A stretch of 64,000 bases of DNA. Origin: Spraguea lophii (Eukaryota; Microsporidia; Spragueidae). The notes beneath the pieces are model-generated. The model was not told where the DNA came from. It saw only the letters and a program-made list of their open reading frames with translations, and ran no database searches. Within the stretch, counting starts at the first letter, position 1, and each line of letters begins with the position of its first letter. Of the stretch, positions 1-9,337 are shown one piece after another. A program made the position numbers and the translations under genes. The stretch lies in the NCBI GenBank assembly GCA_001887945.1, contig LDOQ01000320.1, forward strand, positions 92,713 through 156,712, written 5' to 3'.

Positions 1-462
1 TATTTATAAAGTTCCCTGACCTGTTGCCGCCTACCATGGTCTGTGACCTTCGGTTCCTCGAGCGAATCTAAGCTTGTACTAACTGGTTTCGCTACAGATA
101 TGCATTCATCTCATCTTACCTTATGCTCCAGAGTGTTAGGATTTTGCGTCTGGTGCACGTCGCCGCCCCCTCCAAGCTTTTAAGGAATTCTCAGCCTTTT
201 TCGTTGCATAGTATGGGCAAGTCACAAATCAATACAGAGATTGTAATGGCATCAGCTAAACATTACTTTGATATAATAGCGGGGCGTCATACAAGGCCCA
301 GTTAATATTGTGTTATCGAACCCTCACCCTCTCAATAATCTTTTTCTTCTCTTCTGCTTTTATTCTTATTATTTTTTTTTGAAAATTTTTCTGGATGAGG
401 GGTTCGAATCTACCAGGCTTGGGGTTTGGTTACCATCCCACGACCACTGGGACAAGTGGGAC
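1..462 (-). mobile_element. tRNA-derived SINE, copy A (3' end cut by window edge)
   Basis: This copy reads on the minus strand. Its 5' head (about 385-462) carries a B-box-like ttcgaatc and a decayed A box. The body matches the copy at 43527-44023 almost throughout, including ttttgcgtctggtgcacgtc and ggaccttcggttcctcgag-like stretches. It is one of the better preserved copies. The last few tens of bases of its 3' end lie beyond position 1. Short open frames inside it (123-305, 310-495) are not genes. Confidence 0.8.
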
Positions 463-479
463 CCTTCATGTTACCAGCA

Positions 480-860
480 AAAAAAACATTTTTGAATATT
501 TATGAACTTGTTTAATAACGAATTGAATACGTTTTTCACCTATTCTAAATTAATTTTTTGGTGTTTTGGGGTTTTAAGGCATCTGAAAAAATAACATAAA
601 TGGGAATAATGAATATAAATAGGTTTAAAAATTTATTCTTTTACTTTTAAATCTGTTAATATTTTTATATGTTCTGTTATAGCCTTTTCTGATTTTAAAT
701 ATTGTTTCTGTAAGTATTTTTTTAAACCAATACTATATTAATTTAATCTTTTATGTGTTAATATCACTGTTTTTCGGGTCAACGAATTTTTTTTGTGATT
801 TTTCATAAAATGCTCATATTTGTTTTATTGATATTATCTTAATCTTTCAAACTATTTGTT
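480..860. other. A+T-rich spacer, nothing recognised
   Basis: The stretch between SINE copy A and the Merlin relic has only short frames. I see no gene start signal, RNA gene or clear repeat. Confidence 0.5.
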
Positions 861-1480
861 ACTATTTTGTTCTTTTCGTTTACATGTTTTTTCTATGATG
901 TTGTTAAGTTTTGTTGAATTCCCTTTCGATTAACCTCGAAAAATGTCTCTGAACTTTCTCTATCTATATCATCTATATGTCATAGATTTTTTAAACCTCT
1001 ATCTCTGTTATACTTCCTTTTAGGAATGCATGATTCGTCGATTTCTGCCCAGATCTGATTATCTCCTATTCTCTTATTGTATTTATTATCAAAGATGTTA
1101 ACCAAAAGTTTAATAACTGTTTTAATTGATGAATAATCAATATTATATTCGTTTATTATATTCTTATACGATGAAAAGGTGCAAATTTCGTATATTATTT
1201 TTATAATTACTGCAAGAGATATTTTAGTTCCCTCGAATAACGACTTTTTTCTAATTGAACTCGATTTATTTCTGCATTTATATCTATAACATCTCCAAAT
1301 ATCTCCTTCAAACGATTTCTATCTATCAAAACGACTAGTTTTTATATTTTGAACATCAACTTGATTTTTTTAATCTACCTATGTTCATTGGCCAATTAGC
1401 AAACATAAAACTATTAACACATTTACTAAATAATTGGACTTTTGATGTAACTATTAATTCATCCATAGAGGTTATTTTTT
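860..1480 (-). mobile_element. Decayed Merlin (IS1016/ISXO2-like) DDE transposase
   Basis: Read on the minus strand, about 1240-985 is an open run of about 85 codons containing IWAEIDESCIPKRKYNRDRG. This matches the first catalytic block of Merlin/IS1595-type transposases (EIDES...KRKYNR). After a stop at about 980, another frame gives IDRESSETFFEV, the shape of the next conserved block (the VFGGI.R....FF.V region). No intact ORF remains and I found no terminal inverted repeats. The family call rests on the motif; the element boundaries are approximate. Confidence 0.7.
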
Positions 1481-2053
1481 CACATGCCTTAAATAATATT
1501 TATAAATGGATGAATGATATGAAATGATTAATAATAATATTTCAATGTTAATTTCTATTATTTTATATGCATAGATTTAATAAATAAACGGGTTATTTTT
1601 GAAAAATAAATTTTAATATTATTTTCCAATAAGAACGATGAAAATATTTTTAAGTATAAGTGTATAACAGTTCTAAGCAATAATAAAATTGTTAATAAAA
1701 TTTTATTGAAGTATTATGATTTGAATACATTTAAAACCCCCAATATAATATTTTTATTTCTTTAAATTTAGATATTTAAATAAAATGTATCTTTTATAAA
1801 ATATTTTATATCATGTTTTCTAGTTTAAACTGTCAAAATCAAATGTCATAATATTTTCAAATTTTTTATTTTTTGACATTTAGAAATATTTGTATAAGAA
1901 CAATATTAAATCTATTGTGTGTATAGACACCAACGATATTAAAATCCATTTTATAGCAGGATTTAATAAATATCTTTGTGAGACATATTTGATTAAATCC
2001 ACTCATATTTAATTTATGAATTTTCGTATATTGTTAATAATTTTTAAAGAAAC
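1480..2053. other. A+T-rich spacer upstream of the first predicted gene
   Basis: Only homopolymer-rich A/T sequence is seen. It may include the outer part of the Merlin relic and the promoter of the following gene, but no specific site can be defined. Confidence 0.4.
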
Positions 2054-2098
2054 ATGTCAACATATGTTGAAAATAAATATGTTGGAATCATCTATTCC

Positions 2099-3316
2099 AT
2101 GGTGTTTTTATTGGATTTTATAAATTTTTTTCTTTGTACAAGTTTTTGTGCTATGCAATCCGAATTTAATTCGGACATAGAAATGATAAGTACATGGAAT
2201 AATAGCCACATAACAAAAACTTATATTTTTTGTAATAATCTTGATATTGCATTGGATATAATACCACTTGATAAAGGTTTGTTTGAAATAACTTTAGATT
2301 ATTTTGAAGTGTTGCGATTTTTGGAATTAAATGATCTTCCATACGCAAATTTAAAGAGAAGATATTTGAATATAATACGTAATAAAAAGAAATTATTTGA
2401 ATGCAAATCAATATCCGATATATCAAATGAGTTAAGCGAATATTTGAAATATTTAGAAATATTTTTGAAGGACTTGATAAACGAATGTACTACTCATTCT
2501 AGAAGATATTTTGAAATCAAAAGATTTTCAGAAAAGAAATATCACAACAAGATAAAAAATAATTTCGTTAGAAAAATATTTTATAAAAAGAACTTAAATA
2601 GTTTAAAATTTATAAAAAAAATAGAGGCATTAGCGGAATATAATTTAAACCGGTTGAAAAAAACACAAAAAATATTATATATTGAACATTCTAGGATGTT
2701 CCCTAATGATTATGAAATTATTATGAATAGCAATATTACAGATTATTATCAGGAATTTATAAAAACAACTATCAATAATATAATTTTATTATCAACGGTT
2801 AATCAGATATACAACTGTTTTTCAGAAATAGAAAATTACATTATTGAGGCTTTTTTCATTTTATACCAAATAGAACGAATATTAACTTCAATTATATGCA
2901 ACGATAGAAGCCAGGAAATTTCTTTACTGTGCGGATATGATTATATGAATATGCACACGGATTTTGCAGAATTTTTGGATATTTATGATTTCATGAGATA
3001 TATTTTCATAAATACTCAGCTTCAAAAAATTGCAAAAGTAGAAAAAAAATATTATAAAAAATTGGGAATGACGATAAACTATAATATTGCAGTGAACAAA
3101 GAATTATTTCTTGCAAACTATATATTAATTGGATCAGATGCATCTATACAAAGTTTTCTAACACTTTATAATTCATTTAAACCAGGCGAATTCCACAATT
3201 CGGGATTCAAAATATTAGAAAAGAAAAAATATCATTATATTTTGTCGCGCTCTGGTGTAGGAGACGATCAGTTAGATGATTGTGATATGTTGACCGCAAA
3301 ATTACTGGGTCACTAA
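2099..3316 (+). CDS. Predicted secreted or membrane-anchored protein of unknown function
   Basis: The product is about 405 residues and I do not recognise it. I chose the ATG at 2099 because it puts a hydrophobic N-terminus (MVFLLDFINFFLCTSFCA) at the very start, which reads as a signal peptide. An upstream in-frame ATG at 2054 would add 15 polar residues and turn it into a signal anchor. The rest is rich in Lys, Asn, Ile and Tyr, with long predicted helical stretches and no further clear membrane segment. It lies between two transposon relics. Lineage-specific secreted proteins in such accessory regions are common in microsporidia, but a host-interaction role is only inference. Confidence 0.6.
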   Translation: MVFLLDFINFFLCTSFCAMQSEFNSDIEMISTWNNSHITKTYIFCNNLDIALDIIPLDKGLFEITLDYFEVLRFLELNDLPYANLKRRYLNIIRNKKKLFECKSISDISNELSEYLKYLEIFLKDLINECTTHSRRYFEIKRFSEKKYHNKIKNNFVRKIFYKKNLNSLKFIKKIEALAEYNLNRLKKTQKILYIEHSRMFPNDYEIIMNSNITDYYQEFIKTTINNIILLSTVNQIYNCFSEIENYIIEAFFILYQIERILTSIICNDRSQEISLLCGYDYMNMHTDFAEFLDIYDFMRYIFINTQLQKIAKVEKKYYKKLGMTINYNIAVNKELFLANYILIGSDASIQSFLTLYNSFKPGEFHNSGFKILEKKKYHYILSRSGVGDDQLDDCDMLTAKLLGH

Positions 3317-3850
3317 AACTTTGTTGGAGGCCAAATTTAGGTAATAAATTGGTCTTAGAAAACTTATTGCAAAAAACAGTTTTAGTAAATGTTGCGTCTG
3401 GTGCGTGTAACCATATTCGAATCCTCGTAAAACCAAAACTTTTATTACTAAATAAAAAATAAGTTTTATTTAATAATTTTTACACTACTCATTAAAACAT
3501 TTTACTTTTTTGAGATTTATTGTTTTTTACTTCAATGAAATTATTTACATGGATATTTACTCATATATATAATCAACCACCTATTTTTCTTTTTGGTATT
3601 TTTATTAGCAACAAAATCTTTTTTAATTAAAACTTTATTTCCTATATTTATTTCGTATTTTGATATTTTTAGATTACAATCTTTATCTATCTAATATATC
3701 CTTTCTCACAAAAGTAAATTCATTGGAAAATAATTCGGCGCTTTCATTATTACATTGTATTGTTATATTATTTTCGCCTGTCTGTTGTGAAATAATTCAA
3801 ATGGATTCTTGAATATTGCCGAATGAATAATTTTGTTTTAAGTAAATGTA
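3317..3850. other. Spacer with a possible tiny SINE scrap
   Basis: Around 3391-3425 the text ttgcgtctggtgcgtgt matches a conserved internal stretch of the SINE family and is followed by attcgaatcc, a B-box-like word. It is too short to call a copy. The rest is plain A+T-rich spacer. Confidence 0.25.
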
Positions 3851-4500
3851 ATTTTTAAAAAATATTTGTGCCGATTATGCTTATTATCTGTAGATGTTTC
3901 CTTATTTATTATTCATATTAATGTTTGATTAAAACGTTCAATCCGTCCTGTGAATGAGAATCTCTAGGTCTCTAAATATATGTAAATTTCCCGATGTTTG
4001 CATAATTCTTCCACATGATGGGTTTTACATATAAAGCATTATCACGTTTTATTATTCGTGATACTCCGTTTAAATAAAATAAGTTAAAGATTCAATACGA
4101 GATTTTACTTTTTTATTTTTAATTGATAACAAAAAGTAAATTTCGCGCAAATATCAATAATTATTAAAATTCCTCCATATTCATCTTCATTATTCCTATA
4201 TTTTTTTAAATCTACCAAGTCGATTTATATTTTTTCGAGAAACTTGATAGATTTAATGTGTTCAGGTTTCTTTTTTAATTTTAAAGAATTATACATTTAC
4301 TAAGCAATCAATTTATTTATATAAGGATGTTAAGAATCATTATATAATTTTCCAATCTCCGGTTTCATTGTTTCTATAGATTCATTAAGTATAACCCCAA
4401 GTAATTTTTGATTGTCTACAAGGCATAATATATTTTTAATACATTTGAAATAGTAGCCTTCTTTATTAACCAGTATTTGACATCTTTCAATTAATTTTTA
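3850..4500 (-). mobile_element. Decayed rve-type integrase (Ty3/gypsy-like retroelement relic)
   Basis: On the minus strand about 4225-4110 reads through about 38 open codons beginning IDLVDLKKYRNNEDEYGG and continuing ILIIIDICAKF. These are the first catalytic Asp and the second conserved block of an rve integrase core. Further along (about 3960-3915) a second frame gives SFTGRIERFNQTLI, the GRIERFN block that holds the catalytic Glu in LTR-element integrases. Stops and frameshifts separate the blocks. A Ty3/gypsy origin is likeliest; a Maverick or Ginger-type integrase cannot be excluded from the core alone. No LTRs or reverse transcriptase were seen. Confidence 0.65.
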
Positions 4501-4570
4501 TATTATTATAAAAATTAACTATATTTCGAATATTATATACCTTATTTAAAGAACTCTTTCCCTATTTTCT

Positions 4571-4849
4571 ATGATTTTTTTATTCATTATTTCTATTTTT
4601 TGTGCTTCTACTGACGAAAATAATGAAGTAACTACTTTAGATAAAAACTCATCGGCAGAAGATAATACAATTGGAGTTCCAGTACCTGCTTTTGTTGATC
4701 CAGATGAAAATGATAAAGAAGTAGTAGAGAGATGCCATATACACTGTTCATTAAAAAGAGGGAAATATATTTTAAAATTGGAAGATACCGAGGCTGGTGA
4801 TAAATCTGAGAAACAAAAAAAAGGATTGGATAAATGTAGGCTAATTTAA
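4571..4849 (+). CDS. Small secreted protein, unknown function
   Basis: The product is 92 residues. It starts with a short signal peptide (MIFLFIISIFCAS) followed by an acidic, Ser/Thr-rich stretch and a Lys-rich C-terminal part. A CCC lies about ten bases before the ATG (tttccctattttctATG), resembling the start signal of other genes here. Two close cysteines (CHIHC) and one near the C-terminus could form disulphides. No family was recognised. Confidence 0.55.
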   Translation: MIFLFIISIFCASTDENNEVTTLDKNSSAEDNTIGVPVPAFVDPDENDKEVVERCHIHCSLKRGKYILKLEDTEAGDKSEKQKKGLDKCRLI

Positions 4850-5730
4850 CTTGAATTTAATAAAAAAGATTCGAAATTAATGGTAAGTAAAAAATTAAAC
4901 TTTTTATTCGAACATTTTATTTTTAATATAAATTATTCAAATAAATTAATTACAATTGGGGTTTTATTTTTTAACCTCTTTATTTTTTTTCTATAAAACA
5001 TTAAACAATTTCTATGTATTGTAAACCCATATTTCTCTCAACTAATTCACGCGAAACTAAAAATAGAGAAAGAAATACATTATTAAACTTATCTGGGATA
5101 TCCAATTTATAATTTGAATATGCAGTTACAATGTAAAATCCTGTAACTGATAAGAAAATAATTTTCTTCATCTAAGTAAATATTACCAATATGATTTTAG
5201 CAGGAAAAACATATTAGTAATCCTTGGATATTACTAAAAACATTAAAAAAATATCAATGAAATGGATCAAAATTTACTTATTGTTTTCTTTTAAGTCTAA
5301 AGAATCACTTTCATATAATAATTCAGTAAAATTTGCTTTGAAAGTCTCCTTTTTAAAAAATAAATATAAAACGTATCTCATACTTACGAGAATAAAATCG
5401 TATGAACGCCTTAATTCATCGTATAAAAGTTTTAATTCCTGTTTTGTTATGGGAATAATTTTTAGAGTTAGAAGATATAAAAAATGTAAAAAGACCATGG
5501 TTTTAAAAAGTAAAACATATCGAATAGATCAATCTGTTTTATAAATTCGATAGATGCAATAAAATATTAATTTCAATTCGATATGATTCTGTATTTATAT
5601 AGGTATTAGAACATCATTGAAAAATATAATTGGGGTAATATACGACGAACTCGTAAAACGTGATTAAAAACATGAGGCACGAGTTGCTGTTTTATTATAA
5701 ATTCATTAGCAGAGTTTGAATTTTATAAAA
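4850..5730. other. Spacer with overlapping short frames, no convincing gene
   Basis: Frames at 5224-5544 (plus, non-ATG start) and 5274-5498 (minus) overlap each other. Neither has a start signal, a recognisable domain or a biased composition. I treat both as chance frames. Confidence 0.4.
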
Positions 5731-6150
5731 ACCATTGTTATTAATAAGATTAAACACGATAAAACAAAAGGGACGGATATATAGTTAAAGTCGACAAAAT
5801 CTGTTTTGGTAAGAGGACATACAATGTATGATGGAGTATTTGCAGTACATCATGAACTTTTAAATAATGGCCTTTCGAAATAATGCGTATACGAAATCAT
5901 GAAATTATCGAAAATATAGCTTTAAAAGTATAGATGAATATTCTGCGATAATAACGAACGGGAAAATCATTATAACTTCAAAAAGATAGGATCTAAATAT
6001 TTCTGGTAAATCATAAAATAATTTTTTTGACCCAAAAAATAAAGAAATACCCATTTAAAACATTGAATATCCGTAATGCAGATTAAACAATAAATAAAAC
6101 ATGAATGACCAATATTTAAAAAAAAACATTTAAGATATAATTCAAATTTC
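5730..6150 (+). mobile_element. Second Merlin-type transposase relic
   Basis: At about 5773-5832 the plus strand reads KRDGYIVKVDKICFGKRTYN, the same D...FGKR.YN block as the relic at 860-1480. It is followed in nearby frames by GVFAVHHE and, near 6000-6060, by NHKIIF and DPKNK fragments that resemble the VNH..FVDP..G block upstream of the catalytic Glu. Several stops interrupt it. No terminal repeats were found. Confidence 0.6.
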
Positions 6151-6311
6151 AAACGACGTATAAAATAAATAAATATTAAATGAGTATTTTTGTGATTTCA
6201 CAACAACTTTAATTACCAATTCTTCTATTTTTTGTATATTCCACGTCCAACTAAATTATATTTAAAATATTAATTTTTACAATTATCATAGCATAAACAT
6301 TTATTATATAT

Positions 6312-6920
6312 TTAATAATAAGATGTAACTAGCATCAATATGGTATATAACAACGACACGGCTAGAGCAATAAAGATAAATACAAACCTCGAATATTTCC
6401 CTTTATGAATCATCACTTTCTCTATATTTAAATACCAAACAATAGAAACCATTATACTAGAAATACCTAGAACAGCTCTAACAATAAGACTTGTATAATC
6501 ACCACTCAAACATTCTTTGATAACATAAAATATAGGGAACAATATAAAATTATATAATGAAGAATACCCAAACATCCTAAATAAGCAAAAAGTATATCCC
6601 TCAAGTTGTAACCCTGCTGCAAAACAATATGATAAAAGCATAGGAACAATCAAATATATCGAAGAAAATATAAGATGGAATAACAAAGTATGCATAACAG
6701 CTCCATAAAGAACGCTACGTAGTAATTTCAATAAAATAATGAATACAAGATAAATTATACAAAACGATACATTGTATAATATACCGAAATAAATATCATA
6801 TGGATGTGGTTCTTTTATACGTGTGGGTTTAAATTGAAGAGATCTACGTAAATAAAATGCTTCAGATGGCTGTTCTTGAGCTATTATTTTAGGGAGAATA
6901 CGTTTTCCTTTGATTACCAT
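6312..6920 (-). CDS. Multi-pass membrane protein, possibly Yip1 family
   Basis: The product is 202 residues with a polar N-terminal third (about 45 residues) and then five predicted membrane segments. The arrangement (soluble N-terminus, C-terminal half almost all membrane, GYS motif in a loop, short C-terminus ending just after the last helix) fits the Yip1/YIPF family of Golgi and ER Rab-associated proteins. The sequence match is weak and the family is tentative. The start is well supported: the coding strand has CCCCCTTA directly before the ATG. The gene runs in the same direction as CCT-eta upstream. Confidence 0.65.
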   Translation of the reverse strand: MVIKGKRILPKIIAQEQPSEAFYLRRSLQFKPTRIKEPHPYDIYFGILYNVSFCIIYLVFIILLKLLRSVLYGAVMHTLLFHLIFSSIYLIVPMLLSYCFAAGLQLEGYTFCLFRMFGYSSLYNFILFPIFYVIKECLSGDYTSLIVRAVLGISSIMVSIVWYLNIEKVMIHKGKYSRFVFIFIALAVSLLYTILMLVTSYY

Positions 6921-7238
6921 TAAGGGGGAAACTATATTTTTTTAATAAATACAAATCCAGAAACAATTTCAAAGATAAAATTATCCTTCGTTTGAAATAA
7001 AAATATTTAAATTTTTATTGTTACCAATTAAAAAGAATCTTATTTTAATTAATTCACTTGAATAATTAAAGAAATAATTTAATTAAAAATATTTAACATA
7101 TTCAAATATTAATATCAATAAGCATGTCATTAAAATAAAAAATAATTTTATTTTAAAATTTTAATAAAATAATTCTATCACGTACTTTTAAAAACAATTT
7201 TATTTTAAATATTTTTAAACTTCTTTTTCTCCTTAATT
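6921..7238. other. Intergenic spacer
   Basis: It holds the C-run start signal of the gene at 6312-6920 at its left edge, then only A/T-rich filler and the 3' flank of CCT-eta. Confidence 0.5.
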
Positions 7239-9083
7239 TCATTCTTTAACAGAATATAGACTATCAACTCTCAATAAAGTTTTTACTGCAGTTAAAGCAC
7301 TCTTATACATATTCTGTTTAACAACCACTGGTTCAATAACACCCATACTAACCATATCAGCCACTCCATCAATACTCATTCCATATTCTTTTCTTTCTCT
7401 ACTATGGTTTAATCGTAATTCTTGAATAGTAGCTATACTATCCATACCAAAGTTATCAGATAATGTTTTAGGAATTATTTCAAAAGCCTGTGCTAATGCT
7501 CTGTATACTAATTTGGATTTTGTTTTAAGTTTCATTGAAATATCACGCAATTCTTTGGATATTTGCATATCAACAGCACCTCCACCAGGCACAAGATGTA
7601 AATCATCGTTAAATATCATTTTATCGTTTTCTTTCATAACATCAGTGGTAGAATGTATTTTTGTTAAAATGGATAATCCATCTATTAAACTTCTTTCGGC
7701 TTCATCCAATATTTCTTTACCTCCACCTCTTAATAATAAAGTGACTGTGCTATTATTTTTATTCGTAATAAAATTATATCTATATTTTCCTATTTGTTTT
7801 TCTTCAAAAAGATCACACTTACCAACATCTTTCATATTTCCCGTTGTTATTTCTTCATTATTACTTTCTATATTTTCTGTAGATGCATTTATTCTACATC
7901 CACACATAGCACTCATTCTCTTCATATCTTCCATTCCTACTCTTCCTGCACTAAATATATTATATCTAGCAAAATACTGCGTAGCATAGTCTCCAATACT
8001 CTTAGTGCTAAATATAACATCAGCACCTGATTTTCTTATCGCATCAAGCTTTTTGTTGATTATATTCCATTCTGCATTAACAAATTTCTGATAATTATAA
8101 ATATCAGTTTTTATTTCTGCATTATCTCTCTCACTCTGCCATTCCAAATCAACACTCAACAACAATATTTTAGGTTCTATTATTTTCTTTCTCATCTGCA
8201 TATGTCCAGCATAAGAAAATGTCTTTTCAAAACATATACCATCAACAAGAATAGAATCTAAAAGATTCTTTCCTACCACCTTTTTTATAGAATAATTTTT
8301 ATTATGCATAGCAACGAGAATCTCACTAAAATATTTCTTTGAATTTTTTAAAATCTTAGAAGTCAATGCAGTACCTGCAACTTTCAACAAGAAATTATTT
8401 CTAATATCAGATGCATTAATATTGATTTTAGCAACAGAATCATTAACCTCATCAGTTATCGTAGTTTCATCTATTGTATTATTATCATTTATTACTGCAT
8501 TATCATCATCAACCTCAGTAGTATTATTATCATCAACCTTAGTAATAGTATTATCATCCACATTCGTAGTATCATTTACTGCATTACCATCCTCAGTAAT
8601 AGTATTTTCTTCTTTATTATCATCCACAGAATTAATTATACTATTATCAGATTTATCTTCCAAACTAATAATATTTTTTCTAATAACAATATCCACAACA
8701 TCCACTATCTCATCTATTACATTAACTATATCAATTACCTCATATTTACTTTTAACCAAACTTTTCAAACAATTTAATATCTCTACTGCCAACAATACCA
8801 CACTTGTAGTACCATCACCTATTTCCACATCCTGACACATACTTAAACTATGCAACAACCTAGCACTTGGATGTGAAAGAGATAAATGACTAAGAATAGT
8901 AGCACCATCGTTAGTCAGTATTAAATCATCATTATCACTGTTGTTAATAAGCTTATCTCTACCATAAGGACCCAAGGTAGTTTTTAAAATATTACTAATT
9001 TCTAGCCATATATCAATGTTAGAAAGTAAACATGGTATACCATCTCGAGTATCTTGATGTTCTATAACATTTATATTAGACAT
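7239..9083 (-). CDS. CCT7: T-complex protein 1 subunit eta (CCT7)
   Basis: This is a subunit of the cytosolic TRiC/CCT chaperonin, which folds actin, tubulin and WD proteins using ATP. Residues 37-46 (LGPYGRDKLI), 58-63 (NDGATI) and 89-95 (GDGTTSV) form the ATP site. VPGGGAVD at 498-505 and the eta-like block IGDYATQYFARYNIFSAGRV (about 363-382) point to eta over other subunits. At 614 residues it is longer than the usual 540-560 because of a run of about 75 Asn/Asp/Thr/Glu residues at 145-222, inserted before the TALTSK segment of the intermediate domain. The start is preceded by CCCTCTTA. The neighbouring SEL1-like gene runs in the same direction. Confidence 0.93.
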   Translation of the reverse strand: MSNINVIEHQDTRDGIPCLLSNIDIWLEISNILKTTLGPYGRDKLINNSDNDDLILTNDGATILSHLSLSHPSARLLHSLSMCQDVEIGDGTTSVVLLAVEILNCLKSLVKSKYEVIDIVNVIDEIVDVVDIVIRKNIISLEDKSDNSIINSVDDNKEENTITEDGNAVNDTTNVDDNTITKVDDNNTTEVDDDNAVINDNNTIDETTITDEVNDSVAKININASDIRNNFLLKVAGTALTSKILKNSKKYFSEILVAMHNKNYSIKKVVGKNLLDSILVDGICFEKTFSYAGHMQMRKKIIEPKILLLSVDLEWQSERDNAEIKTDIYNYQKFVNAEWNIINKKLDAIRKSGADVIFSTKSIGDYATQYFARYNIFSAGRVGMEDMKRMSAMCGCRINASTENIESNNEEITTGNMKDVGKCDLFEEKQIGKYRYNFITNKNNSTVTLLLRGGGKEILDEAERSLIDGLSILTKIHSTTDVMKENDKMIFNDDLHLVPGGGAVDMQISKELRDISMKLKTKSKLVYRALAQAFEIIPKTLSDNFGMDSIATIQELRLNHSRERKEYGMSIDGVADMVSMGVIEPVVVKQNMYKSALTAVKTLLRVDSLYSVKE

Positions 9084-9337
9084 TAAGAGGGATAAAAAAA
9101 TATTATTTTTATAATAATGATAATATTAATGATAGGGATGGTGATAGTAGGAATAATATAATAATGATAGGGATGAGGATAGTAGGAATGATAGAAAAAT
9201 GTTAATATAAATTAAAATAATATAAAGATATTAATATAAATATAAATGATAAAACATTATAACAATATTAATAACAGTAACATAAATATCAATAACATAA
9301 ATAATATTAGGGTTAGTATAGGTTATTTAATTATTAT
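9084..9337. repeat. Short tandem repeat spacer
   Basis: At about 9127-9200 the unit aataatgatagggatg followed by gatagtaggaat occurs twice in tandem with small changes (unit about 35-40 bp). The rest is A/T filler with the CCT-eta start signal at the left edge. Confidence 0.6.

Noticed and set aside
5224..5544. 106-codon plus-strand frame overlapping a 74-codon minus-strand frame
   Set aside because: Non-ATG start, no start signal, both strands equally open, next to a transposon relic.
7513..8835. Open frames antisense to CCT-eta (7513-7989, 8422-8835)
   Set aside because: They overlap conserved chaperonin codons and are Ser/Ile/Leu-rich by-products of the Asn/Asp-rich coding strand.
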